Assembly: GCA_963802795.1 (NCBI GenBank)
Contig: CAWDJV010000005.1
Coordinates: forward strand, 744,001 to 808,000
DNA length: 64,000 nt
Direction of reading: 5' to 3'
Source: JAIBJN01 sp963802795
GTDB taxonomy: Bacteria > Actinomycetota > Thermoleophilia > Gaiellales > Gaiellaceae
In this document: positions 7,897 to 16,097 of the stretch, piece by piece
Position numbering within the stretch: the first letter of the stretch is position 1
How the letters are laid out: every line of letters starts with the position of its first letter
Notes under the pieces: model-generated
What the model was told of the DNA's origin: nothing
Seen by the model: only the letters and a program-made list of their open reading frames with translations
Database searches by the model: none
Translations under genes and position numbers: made by a program

Positions 7897-8967
7897 GTGG
7901 TCCCGCACCGCTTCGGACGCTCGCCGGCGTTCTCGCTCGGGCTCGAGGAGGAGCTGTTCGTCGTCGACGGCGAGTCGCTCGAGCCGGCGCCGGTACCGCC
8001 GGGGCTCCTGGACGGGAAGAGCTTCAAGGCGGAGCTCTTCACGTCGATGCTGGAGCTGACGACGTCCGTGTGCCGGGACGTCGGCGAAGCGGTCGACGAG
8101 CTTGCGAGCTTGAGGTCGGCGGCGCGGGAGCACGTTCGGGAGCAGGGTCTCGAGCTCGCCGCTGTGGGAACGTGGCCGACGGCGGTCGCCGAGGAGCAGG
8201 AGGTGACCGAGCAGAAGGGCCTCCTCGCCTTCGCCGAGTACGCGGGCCCCTCGGCTCGCCGCCAGCACTGCGCCGGGCTCCACGTCCACGTTGGAGTCGC
8301 GAGCCCCGAGGAATGCATGGGCCGTCTCGAGGCCGTGCTTCCATGGCTCCCGGTCGTCCTCGCCGTCTCCGCGAACTCGCCCTACGTCGGCGGCGCCGAG
8401 ACCGGCATGGCGTCGACCCGGGCCGAGCTGCTCGCGCTGCTTCCGCGGGCCTGCGCGCCGCCGGCATTCGCCTCCTACGAGGACTGGGCGCGCTTCGCCG
8501 AGTCGCTCGTCGAGCTCGGGCTGGCCGACGACCTCATGAGGCTCTGGTGGGATGTCCGTCCTCATCCGCGCCTGGGGACGCTCGAGATCCGCATGCCCGA
8601 CCAGCCGTCGCGGCTCGCGGCCACTGCCGGCTTCGCCGCGCTCGGCCAGGCCCTCGTCGCGTCCGTCGAGCCTTCGGCGTCGGCTTCAGACCGAGGTGTC
8701 TACCTGCAGAACCGCTGGGCGGCGTCCCGGTTCGGCCACCGCGCAGAGTTGATCCATCCGCAGAACGGGCGGCTCTGCGGCACCGAAGAGCTTCTCGCGG
8801 AGCTGCTCGAGCGGGTCGACGCGAGTGCGCGGCGCCTGGGCAGCGCGAGCCTCCTCGTCGAGCTCCAGGGCCTCGCGCAGGCGGCGGACCAGCTCGAGGT
8901 AGGTGCAGCCGACGGCCTCGGCCCACTGTGCCGGCGCCTCGTGGCGCTCACGTACGATGGCGTGTAG
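7897..8967 (+). CDS. Glutamate-cysteine ligase family 2 (YbdK-like carboxylate-amine ligase)
   Basis: 356 residues from GTG 7897; a TAGACT box 9 nt upstream suggests a leaderless start, and the open frame further upstream lies in the inverted-repeat element. GCS2 family features: SLGLEEELFVVD at the N-terminus (Glu for Mg-ATP), HCAGLHVHVG, and RPHPRLGTLEIRMPDQ. Such enzymes form a gamma-glutamyl-type amide with ATP; in actinobacteria related proteins include EgtA of ergothioneine synthesis and weak gamma-glutamylcysteine synthetases. No ergothioneine neighbours are present, so the substrate is open. Confidence 0.85.
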   Translation: MVPHRFGRSPAFSLGLEEELFVVDGESLEPAPVPPGLLDGKSFKAELFTSMLELTTSVCRDVGEAVDELASLRSAAREHVREQGLELAAVGTWPTAVAEEQEVTEQKGLLAFAEYAGPSARRQHCAGLHVHVGVASPEECMGRLEAVLPWLPVVLAVSANSPYVGGAETGMASTRAELLALLPRACAPPAFASYEDWARFAESLVELGLADDLMRLWWDVRPHPRLGTLEIRMPDQPSRLAATAGFAALGQALVASVEPSASASDRGVYLQNRWAASRFGHRAELIHPQNGRLCGTEELLAELLERVDASARRLGSASLLVELQGLAQAADQLEVGAADGLGPLCRRLVALTYDGV

Positions 8968-8969
8968 GG

Positions 8970-9188
8970 ATGGCGGTCGTGTCCGAGACGATCCAGGTCA
9001 GCGGCGTCCGCTGCGAGCGCTGTGTGCTGCGGCTCGGCGGAGCGCTGAAGAAGCTGGAGGGTCTCGAGTCCGCCCACGCGAACCTCGTCGGGCAGGTCTC
9101 GATCTCCTGGGACGATACGCGCATCCGGCGCGAGGAGATCCTGTCCGCGCTGGGCCGTGCCGGCTTCCACGAGGTAGTGCCCGCGTAG
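8970..9188 (+). CDS. Heavy-metal-associated (HMA) domain protein
   Basis: 72 residues forming a single HMA ferredoxin-like fold: TIQVSGVRCERCVLRLGGAL with the C-x-x-C metal site, and the closing EEILSALGRAGF. It starts one base after the stop of the carboxylate-amine ligase gene, so it is probably co-transcribed. CopZ-like proteins carry Cu(I) or another soft metal; a thiol-synthesis gene beside a metal carrier is suggestive, but no metal ATPase lies nearby. Confidence 0.75.
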   Translation: MAVVSETIQVSGVRCERCVLRLGGALKKLEGLESAHANLVGQVSISWDDTRIRREEILSALGRAGFHEVVPA

Positions 9189-9253
9189 GGTCACCCCGCC
9201 GAAGCGCGGAATACATACAGGGAGCAGGGCGTTTGCTTGTTAGTGTCCGAAGC

Positions 9254-9835
9254 ATGGCGGAAGCCGAGACAGACGCCCGCCGGCTGGCGACCGAGGCGCG
9301 CGACCGCGTCCGTTTCGAGGAGGAAGCCCTCGACCTGGCGGATCAGGTGTACCGGGTAGCACGCCGCCTGGTGCCGACCCGCGAGGAGGCGGAGGATCTC
9401 GTCCAGGAGACCTACGCGCGGGCGTTTCGCAGCTGGCGTTCGTACACGCCGGGGACCAACCTCCGGGCGTGGCTGATGCGCATCCTCACCAACCTGAACA
9501 TCGATCGCGGCCGGCGCGAGCAGCGCACGCCCGACCTCAGGCCGATGGAGGAGACCGACTACTTCCTCTACAACCGACTCGAGGAGACGAGTGGGTCCGA
9601 CGAGGAGGACCGGATCGTCGAGCGCCTCTCGCAGGACACGATCGTGGACGCGCTGTCCAGCGTCCCGCACCAGTTCCGCGACGTGATCGTGCTCGTCGAC
9701 ATCGGCGACTTCTCCTACCAGGATGCGGCGCAGATCCTCGACGTCCCCATCGGAACGGTCATGTCACGCTTGCATCGAGGGCGTAGGATTCTCAAGGGCC
9801 AGCTCGCCGAGGCAGCGGTCGGGGAGGAGTCGTGA
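9254..9835 (+). CDS. ECF sigma factor (SigR/RpoE-like)
   Basis: 193 residues. Region 2 (ALDLADQVYRVARRL...EEAEDLVQETYARAFRSW, then LRAWLMRILTNLNID) binds the -10 element and core enzyme; region 4 (ALSSVPHQFRDVIVLVDIGD...IGTVMSRLHRGRR) binds the -35. Sequence style and the adjacent zinc anti-sigma gene fit the SigR/SigH group that controls thiol-oxidative stress. Its TGA overlaps the GTG of the anti-sigma gene (GTGA), giving translational coupling and matched stoichiometry. Confidence 0.93.
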   Translation: MAEAETDARRLATEARDRVRFEEEALDLADQVYRVARRLVPTREEAEDLVQETYARAFRSWRSYTPGTNLRAWLMRILTNLNIDRGRREQRTPDLRPMEETDYFLYNRLEETSGSDEEDRIVERLSQDTIVDALSSVPHQFRDVIVLVDIGDFSYQDAAQILDVPIGTVMSRLHRGRRILKGQLAEAAVGEES

Positions 9836-10074
9836 CGCAGTTCGAGTCGACCTGCGAGAAGTGCGAGGAGGTTCTCCAGCCGTACCTCGATCGCAAGCTG
9901 AACGAAGCCGAGCGGCGTGAGGCCGAGGCTCACCTCGACGCCTGCGGCTACTGCCGCAAGCGCTACCGGTTCGAGGAGAGCCTGCGTACTTACGTCCGGC
10001 TCGCGTGCTGCTCCGAGTCGATGTCCCCGGAGCTGAAGGAGAGGCTCTCCTCGCTCCGCACCCCGCTCGCCTGA
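9832..10074 (+). CDS. Zinc-binding anti-sigma factor (RsrA-like)
   Basis: 80 residues from GTG 9832. It carries the ZAS signature H34-x3-C38-x2-C41 (HLDACGYC) plus upstream C8 and C11 (CEKC). In RsrA the equivalent cysteines hold zinc in the reduced state and form a disulphide on oxidation, releasing SigR; the same redox switch is expected here. The helical tail after residue 45 would wrap the sigma factor. Two further cysteines (LACCSES) lie near residue 58. Confidence 0.88.
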   Translation: MTQFESTCEKCEEVLQPYLDRKLNEAERREAEAHLDACGYCRKRYRFEESLRTYVRLACCSESMSPELKERLSSLRTPLA

Positions 10075-10141
10075 CCCCGCCCGACCTCTAGCGGCTGCCT
10101 CTTCGACTGATCGGTAGGCGGAATGCGCCCTCGAGCGGGTT

Positions 10142-10651
10142 TCAGGATGCCTCGCAGGGGCCTTCGCCGCTCTCGGCGGTGAGGACGAAGGTGCGGCCGC
10201 CGATGGCGCCCGGGGTCATGCCGTACGTGAGGAGCCGGACGCAGTCGTCGCCTCGGGAGAAGTCGACGCGGAAAGCTGGCGGGCGCGCGCCGCCGGCCTC
10301 GCCGTCCTCCTCGCCGACGGTGACCGCCCTCGTCTGGGCAGTCCACTCGGGCGTGAGCCCCTCGACGAAGAACGCGACCACGTCGGCCTGGGTCGCGCCG
10401 GCCGGCGGCTCGAAGAGGGCGCTCGTCACCACCTCGTCGGGCACCGGCAGGGCGCTGTCGGCCGAGGTGCGCGTGAGCCGCTCGATCTCCGCGGCTCCCG
10501 GAAAGTCGGGCATGGAGTCGAGGAGCTCCTCGTTCGCATCGATCCTGCTTGCGTCGAGCTGCGTCCAGGCCGCGTAGGCGATCCCCGCCGCGAGCGACAG
10601 GAGCACGAAGGCGGGGATGAGGATCGCCGGGCGAGCGAGCCGGCCCCTCAC
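10142..10651 (-). CDS. Membrane-anchored hypothetical protein
   Basis: 169 residues: one N-terminal hydrophobic anchor (about 8-28), then an extracytoplasmic domain with two conserved-looking cysteines (DDCVRLL and EGPCEAS) that may form a disulphide. I do not recognise the family. The ATG overlaps the stop of the upstream MobA-like gene by 4 bp, so they share a transcript, which also includes the amidohydrolase gene. Confidence 0.65.
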   Translation of the reverse strand: MRGRLARPAILIPAFVLLSLAAGIAYAAWTQLDASRIDANEELLDSMPDFPGAAEIERLTRTSADSALPVPDEVVTSALFEPPAGATQADVVAFFVEGLTPEWTAQTRAVTVGEEDGEAGGARPPAFRVDFSRGDDCVRLLTYGMTPGAIGGRTFVLTAESGEGPCEAS

Positions 10652-11154
10652 CGAAGGTCGTCGCGCGTGTCCACGTCCCCCGGCGGACCGAGGTCGTCAC
10701 AGGGGACGAGCTCCGGCTCGAGAGCCCGCAGCCCTTCCTCGGGCACCGCCTCCCAGAGGGCACGGCCGACGACCAGCGGGTGGCCGCGCACGCCGCCGTA
10801 GCTCGCCGCCACGAGCCCCGCGGTCCCGCCGCGCCAGGCCTTCAGCACGCGCTCGACCGCCTCGGGCGCAAGCTCGGGCCCGTCGGCGAGGACGACGACG
10901 GCAGCCTCGGCGCGAGGCGAGAGCGCCGCCAGCCCGCAGCGGAGCGAGACGCCCGGGCCGAGCTCCCAGCCTGGGCAGTCCACGATCGTGGCGCCCTCGG
11001 CCTCGAGCTCATAGGCGCCCGCGACGACTACGACCTCGTCCACGGGAGCCTGCCCGAGCCGCGCGAGCACGCGCGGGAGCAGCAGCGCCTGCTTGGGGCC
11101 TCCGAACCGAGTCGCCGCTCCGGCCGCGAGCACGACGGCCCCCACCGGGCTCAT
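10648..11154 (-). CDS. MobA/MocA-like NTP-transferase
   Basis: 168 residues. The N-terminal VVLAAGAATRFGGPKQ is the nucleotide-binding signature of the MobA/MocA/IspD fold, and VVLADGPELAPEAVERVL and GVRGHPLVVGR fit molybdenum-cofactor cytidylyl- or guanylyl-transferases. The usual GRPLLxH segment right after PKQ is missing and the protein is about 30 residues short of typical MocA, so activity is uncertain. It overlaps the stop codons on both sides by about 4 bp within a three-gene operon. Confidence 0.75.
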   Translation of the reverse strand: MSPVGAVVLAAGAATRFGGPKQALLLPRVLARLGQAPVDEVVVVAGAYELEAEGATIVDCPGWELGPGVSLRCGLAALSPRAEAAVVVLADGPELAPEAVERVLKAWRGGTAGLVAASYGGVRGHPLVVGRALWEAVPEEGLRALEPELVPCDDLGPPGDVDTRDDLR

Positions 11155-12308
11155 CCGCGCGAGTCGACCGTGAGCGCGAGGATGTCTGCGAGGTGGATGA
11201 GCCGGAACGTCGCGCGCGCCAGCCGGATGCGCTCGAAGTCGTCCTCCGTCTCGGGCAGGGTTCGCCAGAGGTCGCGCGCCAGGGAGAGGAGCTCGGCGAT
11301 CCGCTCCCGCTCCTCTCCGAAGCCGTCGGTCTCGTCGCACGCGTTCAGCGCGAGGCCGAGGACGCCGATCGAGTCCGGCTGTCTCGTCCAGAGGAGGGGC
11401 GCCGCCATCGTGAGGTAGTGGTGGATGCGTGCGAACGTGAGCGGCTGGACGAGCGTCCGCTCGCCCCTGGGCGGCGAGAGCGCGGGGGCGGCTCGTCGTC
11501 CGCGATGCGCGCCGCCGTGCCGCCCAGCATGTTCCTGACCTGATCGTCGGACAGCCCCGCCAGCCGCGCCGTTCGCAGAGCGATGAGCAGCGAGCCCGGC
11601 TGCTGGCCGTACGGGAAATCCGAGGCGTAGAGGATCTGCTCCGGCGAGACCCGCGTGTAGATGTCCAGGAGGTCGATAGCGCTCCACACCGAGGTGTCGA
11701 AGTAGACGCCGGGCCGCTCCGAGAAGGCCTCCGAGAGCGCGGCCAGGTCGGCGATGCCGGCGTGGGCGATGATGAGCTGCGACTCCGGGTAGGCCTCGTG
11801 CAGCCGCCGAAGGTGGTGGGCGATCGGAGGCAGGCCGCGTCCTCCGTGGATGAGGATCGGAACGCGCCGCTCGGCTGCGAGCGCGAAGACGGGCGAGAGC
11901 CGCTCGTCGTTCAGCAGGAATCCCTGCGCGCGCGGGTGGAGCTTGATCCCGCGGGCGCCCCGGTCGAGGCAGCGTGTGGCCTCCTCGATCGGGTCCTCGG
12001 CGAGGTCGAGGCGGACAAACGGGATCGAGAAGGCCCTCCGAGCGTTCCGCGGCTTCGAGTGTCCGCTCGTTCGGCGCCCGGAAGGCCGGCGTGCGGTCGG
12101 GCTCGTCCATGCAGAACGCGAAGGCACGCTCGACCCCGGAGCTGCGCAGGAACGCGACGAGCTCGCCGAGCGGCGCCGTCATCCCGTCGATGTCGCGGCC
12201 GACGTGGACGTGCGCGTCGAACAGCACCGTGCCTTCCGGGATCTGCGCGGCCGTCTCCTGCTCGTAGTCGGCGACGAGCTGGACCGTGCGTTCGAGCGTC
12301 CCGTCCAC
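11151..12308 (-). CDS. TIM-barrel amidohydrolase (amidohydrolase_2 family), frameshifted
   Basis: Starts at GTG 12308 with VLFDAHVHVG (first metal-binding strand, H-x-H). One base change near 12040 moves the frame to PFVRLDLAEDPIEEAT, GARGIKLHPRAQGF, LIIAHAGIADLAAL and ILYASDFPYGQQPGS, the expected barrel strands; another near 11495, in a C5 run, returns to the first frame for a helical C-terminal region of about 100 residues. The joined protein is about 385 residues. Both breaks are one base, so the gene is probably intact in the organism. Substrate unknown. Confidence 0.75.
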   Translation of the reverse strand: MDGTLERTVQLVADYEQETAAQIPEGTVLFDAHVHVGRDIDGMTAPLGELVAFLRSSGVERAFAFCMDEPDRTPAFRAPNERTLEAAERSEGLLDPVCPPRPRRGPDRGGHTLPRPGRPRDQAPPARAGIPAERRAALARLRARSRAARSDPHPRRTRPASDRPPPSAAARGLPGVAAHHRPRRHRRPGRALGGLLGAARRLLRHLGVERYRPPGHLHAGLAGADPLRLGFPVRPAAGLAAHRSANGAAGGAVRRSGQEHAGRHGGAHRGRRAAPALSPPRGERTLVQPLTFARIHHYLTMAAPLLWTRQPDSIGVLGLALNACDETDGFGEERERIAELLSLARDLWRTLPETEDDFERIRLARATFRLIHLADILALTVDSRG

Positions 12309-12345
12309 GCAGTGAATCTACCCTGAGCGGCTACTATCCGGAGCC
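12309..12345. promoter_or_regulatory. Compact divergent promoter region
   Basis: Only 37 bp separate the divergent GTG starts. Plus strand: TACTAT at 12332-12337, 8 nt before GTG 12346. Minus strand: TAGATT at 12320-12315, 6 nt before GTG 12308. Neither side has a ribosome binding site, so both mRNAs are probably leaderless. Confidence 0.45.
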
Positions 12346-13449
12346 GTGCCGGACGTCCTCATCTTCGGCGACACCGTCCGCTCACCCGAGCTCCGCCACG
12401 AGGTGCCGGTCACGGTGGGCGATCCGTTCCTCTACGTGGAGCAGAACGGGACCCGGACCGTCTACGTCGGCTCGCTCGAGATCCCGCGGCTCAGCGGCCT
12501 CGACGACCTCGACGCGGTGCCGCTCGAGGAGCTCGGGCTGGACGAGCTGATGGGCCAGGGGCTCACGTGGCGCGAGATGATGCCGGAGCTCGTCCTGCGC
12601 GCCTGCCGTGCCTCGCAGATCGAGCTGGCGGTTGCGCCGCGGGATTTCCCGCTCGAGGTGGCCGACTACCTGCGGGCCCACGAGATCGAGATCGAGGCCC
12701 AGGGCGAGCTCTTCGACGAGCGCCGACGCGTGAAGACCCCCGCGGAGCTGGAAGGGATCCGCCGCTCGCAGAGCGCAACGGAGCGGGCGATGGAGGGGGT
12801 GCGTGCGCGCCTCCGAGCGGGCGGCCCGGTCACCTGCGAGGAGCTTCAGACCGAGGCGATGCGCGTCTTCAGCGAGGAAGGCGTGCTCCTGGACGACGTC
12901 GCGCTCATCTCGGCCGGCGCCCAGACGACGGTCGGCCACGAGCCGGGGCACGGGCCGATCGGCGAGAGCGAGCCGATCGTGGTCGACCTCTTCCCACGAG
13001 ATCCGGTCTCGGGCTGCTATGCGGACATGACCCGGACGTTCTGCCTGGGCGAGCCTCCCGAGGAGCTGGTTCGCTACCACCGGCTCGTCAAGCAGGCGCT
13101 CGACGCCGCCTGCGAGGCGATCCGGCCGGGGCTCCACGGCTCGGAGGCGCATCGCCTCGTCTGCGACCGCTTCGAGGCGGAAGGCTTTCCCACGCAGCTC
13201 TCGAAGGCGCCCGGCGAGGTGCTCGACGAAGGGTTCTTCCACGGCCTCGGGCACGGCGTGGGCCTCGAGGTGCACGAGGCGCCCGGTCTCGGCCGGAGCG
13301 GCGAGGAGATCGTCGCCGGCGACGTCCTGGCGGTCGAGCCCGGGCTCTACCGCACCGGCTTCGGCGGCTGCCGCCTCGAAGATCTCGTGCTCGTCACCGA
13401 AGACGGCTGCGAGGTCCTCACCGACTACCCGTACGACCTGGCTCCGTAG
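12346..13449 (+). CDS. M24 family aminopeptidase (Xaa-Pro peptidase type)
   Basis: 367 residues from GTG. An N-terminal creatinase-like domain (about 1-130) precedes the pita-bread catalytic domain. Metal ligands are visible as VVDLFPRD, ADMTRTF, HGLGHGVG, AVEPGLY and RLEDLVLV (D, D, H, E, E). Such enzymes use two Mn or Co ions to release N-terminal residues before proline, or cut dipeptides. It is cytosolic with no signal peptide. It is monocistronic and ends 3 bp from the end of the convergent M16 gene. Confidence 0.92.
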   Translation: MPDVLIFGDTVRSPELRHEVPVTVGDPFLYVEQNGTRTVYVGSLEIPRLSGLDDLDAVPLEELGLDELMGQGLTWREMMPELVLRACRASQIELAVAPRDFPLEVADYLRAHEIEIEAQGELFDERRRVKTPAELEGIRRSQSATERAMEGVRARLRAGGPVTCEELQTEAMRVFSEEGVLLDDVALISAGAQTTVGHEPGHGPIGESEPIVVDLFPRDPVSGCYADMTRTFCLGEPPEELVRYHRLVKQALDAACEAIRPGLHGSEAHRLVCDRFEAEGFPTQLSKAPGEVLDEGFFHGLGHGVGLEVHEAPGLGRSGEEIVAGDVLAVEPGLYRTGFGGCRLEDLVLVTEDGCEVLTDYPYDLAP

Positions 13450-13452
13450 CGG

Positions 13453-14735
13453 CTAGGCCGCGACTTCGAGCTCCAGGAGCCGCTCGAACCGGTCCGGCTC
13501 GTCGAACGGCCCGATCAGCGCCAGGTTCAGGTGCTCCTCGCGGATCACGTCCTGCGCGACGCGCTGGATGTCCTCGACCGTGACCTTCTCGAGCGCCGCC
13601 AGGACCTCGTCCGGCTCGCGGTGGCGGCCCTCGAGGACCTCGTCCCGGAGCGCGAAGGAGATCATCCCCTTCGGATCCTCGAGGGAGAGCACGAGGCGGC
13701 CTTTCGCGAAGCTCCGCGCCTTCTCGAGCTCGTCGGCCTCGATCGGCTCCGCGGCGATGCGAGCGAACTCGCCGACGATCGTCGAGACCGCCTCGTCGAT
13801 TCGCTGGATGTCGACGCCGCCCTGCGAGAAGAGGGTGCCCGTGTCGGTGTAGGCCTGGTTCGTGCCGTAGATGTAGTACGCAAGCCCGCGCCGCTCGCGG
13901 ACCTCGCTGAACAGCCTCGAAGACATTCCGCCGCCGAGCGCGGTGGCGAGGAGCATGAGCGTGTAGCGGTCGGGATGCCCGATCGGATAGCTGTGGACGC
14001 CGATCCGCAGGTGGGCCTGGTCCGACGTCTTCGTGTGGACCTTGACGCGGGGGAGCTCTGCTCCCAGCTCACGGGCTCGGGCGAGCCCGTCTCGCCGCCG
14101 GCGACGTCGCCGAGGAGGTCCGTGACGAGCTCGAGGACGTCGCCGCCCACCGCTCCGGCGACGCCGGCCACCATGCGCGGGGCGCGGTACCAGCCCCCGA
14201 GATAGTCGAGGAACGTCTCGCGGGTGGCGCTCCGAACGGTCTCCTTCGTGCCGATGATGTCCCACCCGAGGGGTTGGTCGCCGTAGAGGAGCTCGTCGTA
14301 GACGCCGTCCACGTAGTCGCGAGGCGTGTCGTAGTACATGTTCATCTCCTCGACGATCACGCCCTTCTCGCGCTCGATCTCCTCGGGGTCGAACTTCGAG
14401 TGGCGGAGCATGTCGACGAGGACGTCGAGCGCCGTGTCGCGGTGCTCCGCGGCGCACTTGACGTAGTAGCCGGTGTACTCCTTGCCGGTGAACGCGTTGA
14501 ACTCGCCCCCGATCGCGTCGATCTCGCCGGCGATCTCGCGGGCGGTCGGGCGGTTCTCCGTCCCCTTGAAGAACATGTGCTCGGCGAAGTGGGCGATCCC
14601 GCTGGTCTCGCGGGTCTCGTAGCGAGAGCCCGCCGCGAGCATGACGAAGCAGGCGACGGACTTCGCCGCCGGCATGTTCGCGGTGACGACGCGGAGGCCG
14701 TTCGGCAGCGTGGTCTTCGTGAACGCGTTCGGCAT
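13453..14735 (-). CDS. M16 zinc metallopeptidase, frameshifted
   Basis: ATG 14735 opens TLPNGLRVVTANMP. The inverted zinc motif HFAEH (H49, E52, H53) and a downstream GVIVEEMNMYYD glutamate complete the site. A one-base change near 14090, at a GGG run, shifts to the frame RVKVHTKTSDQAHLRIG, ALGGGMSSRLFSEVRE and RRGLAYYIYG, the R/Y region of M16 C-terminal halves. The joined protein is about 427 residues, the usual length for a bacterial processing-peptidase-like protein. The ATG abuts the end of the thioesterase gene. Confidence 0.82.
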
Positions 14736-15166
14736 CAGGTGGGGACAGAGCTCCTCTCTTCGTATCCGTCGAGGCGGGCCCGCCAGGGCTCGGGGACCGC
14801 CATCGACCTGTCGGTTTTGTAGTCGTAGGCAACGAGGACGGACGAGGCCTCGAGGACGATGCGCCCGTCGCCGCCGCGGATCTCGTGCTCCATCTCGAAG
14901 CTCTTCGTGCCGACCCGCGTCACGCGCGTCCCGATCTCGAGCGTCTCCGGAAAGCGGGCGGGCGAGCGAAAGTCGACGGTGATACTGGCCAGGATGAGCG
15001 AGAGCTCGTAGGCGAGGTCCGCCCCGAGCACGTCGACGAGGTAGGAGATCCGAGCCGTCTCGAGGTAGGTGAGATAGACGGCGTTGTTGACGTGGCGGGC
15101 AGCGTCGATGTCGCGGAACTCGACGTCGCGCCCGAGCACGAAGCGGTAGCCCTCCATCTCTCGCAT
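14735..15166 (-). CDS. Hotdog-fold acyl-CoA thioesterase
   Basis: 143 residues. FRDIDAARHVNNAVYLTYLETAR is the 4-hydroxybenzoyl-CoA thioesterase/YbgC signature with the conserved Asp; ITVDFRSPARFPETLEIGT continues the hotdog fold. It probably hydrolyses a small acyl-CoA in the cytosol. Start at ATG 15166 (second Met at 15157 possible). It is divergent from the SIS gene with only 15 bp between start codons. Confidence 0.85.
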   Translation of the reverse strand: MREMEGYRFVLGRDVEFRDIDAARHVNNAVYLTYLETARISYLVDVLGADLAYELSLILASITVDFRSPARFPETLEIGTRVTRVGTKSFEMEHEIRGGDGRIVLEASSVLVAYDYKTDRSMAVPEPWRARLDGYEERSSVPT

Positions 15167-15181
15167 GCTACTTTCGCGGCC

Positions 15182-16054
15182 TTGTCGTCCGGCGACCTCA
15201 CCCGCAAGGCGGTTTTCGCCCAGCCCGAGTGGCTCCGCGGCGTACCCCGGCGCGTCGGCGACCGGCGCCTCCCGGCGGGGCGTGTCGTCTTCACGGGCTG
15301 CGGGACCTCCTATCACGCCGCCCAGACCGGAGGCGAGGCCCTGCAGGCCCTCGAAGCAGTGCTCGCCCCGCCCGAGGCCGACCTTCTCGTCGTCCTGAGC
15401 CACGAGGGCGGGACCGCGGTCGCGGTCGAGGCCGTGCGCGCGTTCGGCGGGCCGACGTGGCTCGTGACCGGAAAGGAAGAGAGCCCGCTCGCCGAGCTGG
15501 CCGCCGAGGTGCTCGTCGTCACGCCGGAGATCGAGGAGTCCTACTGCCACACGGCGAGCTACACGGCCGCTGTTGCCGCGCTGGCCGCCCTGAACGGCGA
15601 GGACGTCTCCGGGCTGCCGGGTGCGGTCGAGCGCCTCCTCGCCGAGGAGCCCTTGCCGGTGAGCGACCACGAGCGGATGGTCGTCGTCGGCGCCGGCCGC
15701 GACTGGCCGACCGCGCAGGAGGCGGTGCTCAAGCTGCGGGAAGGCGTCCACCTGAGCGCCGAGGCGCATCACGCCGAGCAGATCCTCCACGGGCACCTGG
15801 CGGCGATCGACGAGACCGTGCGCGCCTTCGTGCTCCAGGGCGAGGGTCGCGCGGCGGACCGCGCAGTGGACGTCGTGCGCGCGCTGGGCGAGATCGGCGC
15901 CGAGACGACGTTGGTCCCCACGGAGCACCCTGCGGTGGACATCGTCCGCTTCCAGCTTCTCACGCTCGCCCTCGCCGAGCGGCGAGGCGTGAACCCGGAC
16001 ACGATCCGCTGGGACGAGCCGCGCTGGGACGCGGCCCGCAAGTCGTACTCCTGA
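15182..16054 (+). CDS. Double-SIS-domain sugar isomerase-like protein
   Basis: 290 residues from TTG 15182, the only in-frame start before the conserved region. Two SIS domains are recognisable: GRVVFTGCGTSYHAAQTGGE and VVLSHEGGTAVAVEAV in the first, and MVVVGAGRDWPTAQEAVLKLRE with AHHAEQILHGH in the second. This is the organisation of the isomerase half of GlmS and of AgaS/FrlB-type deaminases, acting on aldose/ketose phosphates. There is no glutaminase domain. The exact sugar is unknown. Confidence 0.8.
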   Translation: MSSGDLTRKAVFAQPEWLRGVPRRVGDRRLPAGRVVFTGCGTSYHAAQTGGEALQALEAVLAPPEADLLVVLSHEGGTAVAVEAVRAFGGPTWLVTGKEESPLAELAAEVLVVTPEIEESYCHTASYTAAVAALAALNGEDVSGLPGAVERLLAEEPLPVSDHERMVVVGAGRDWPTAQEAVLKLREGVHLSAEAHHAEQILHGHLAAIDETVRAFVLQGEGRAADRAVDVVRALGEIGAETTLVPTEHPAVDIVRFQLLTLALAERRGVNPDTIRWDEPRWDAARKSYS

Positions 16055-16097
16055 GCCGCCCGGCACCCGGCGACGAGCGACGTTCCGTCCGGCGGCC

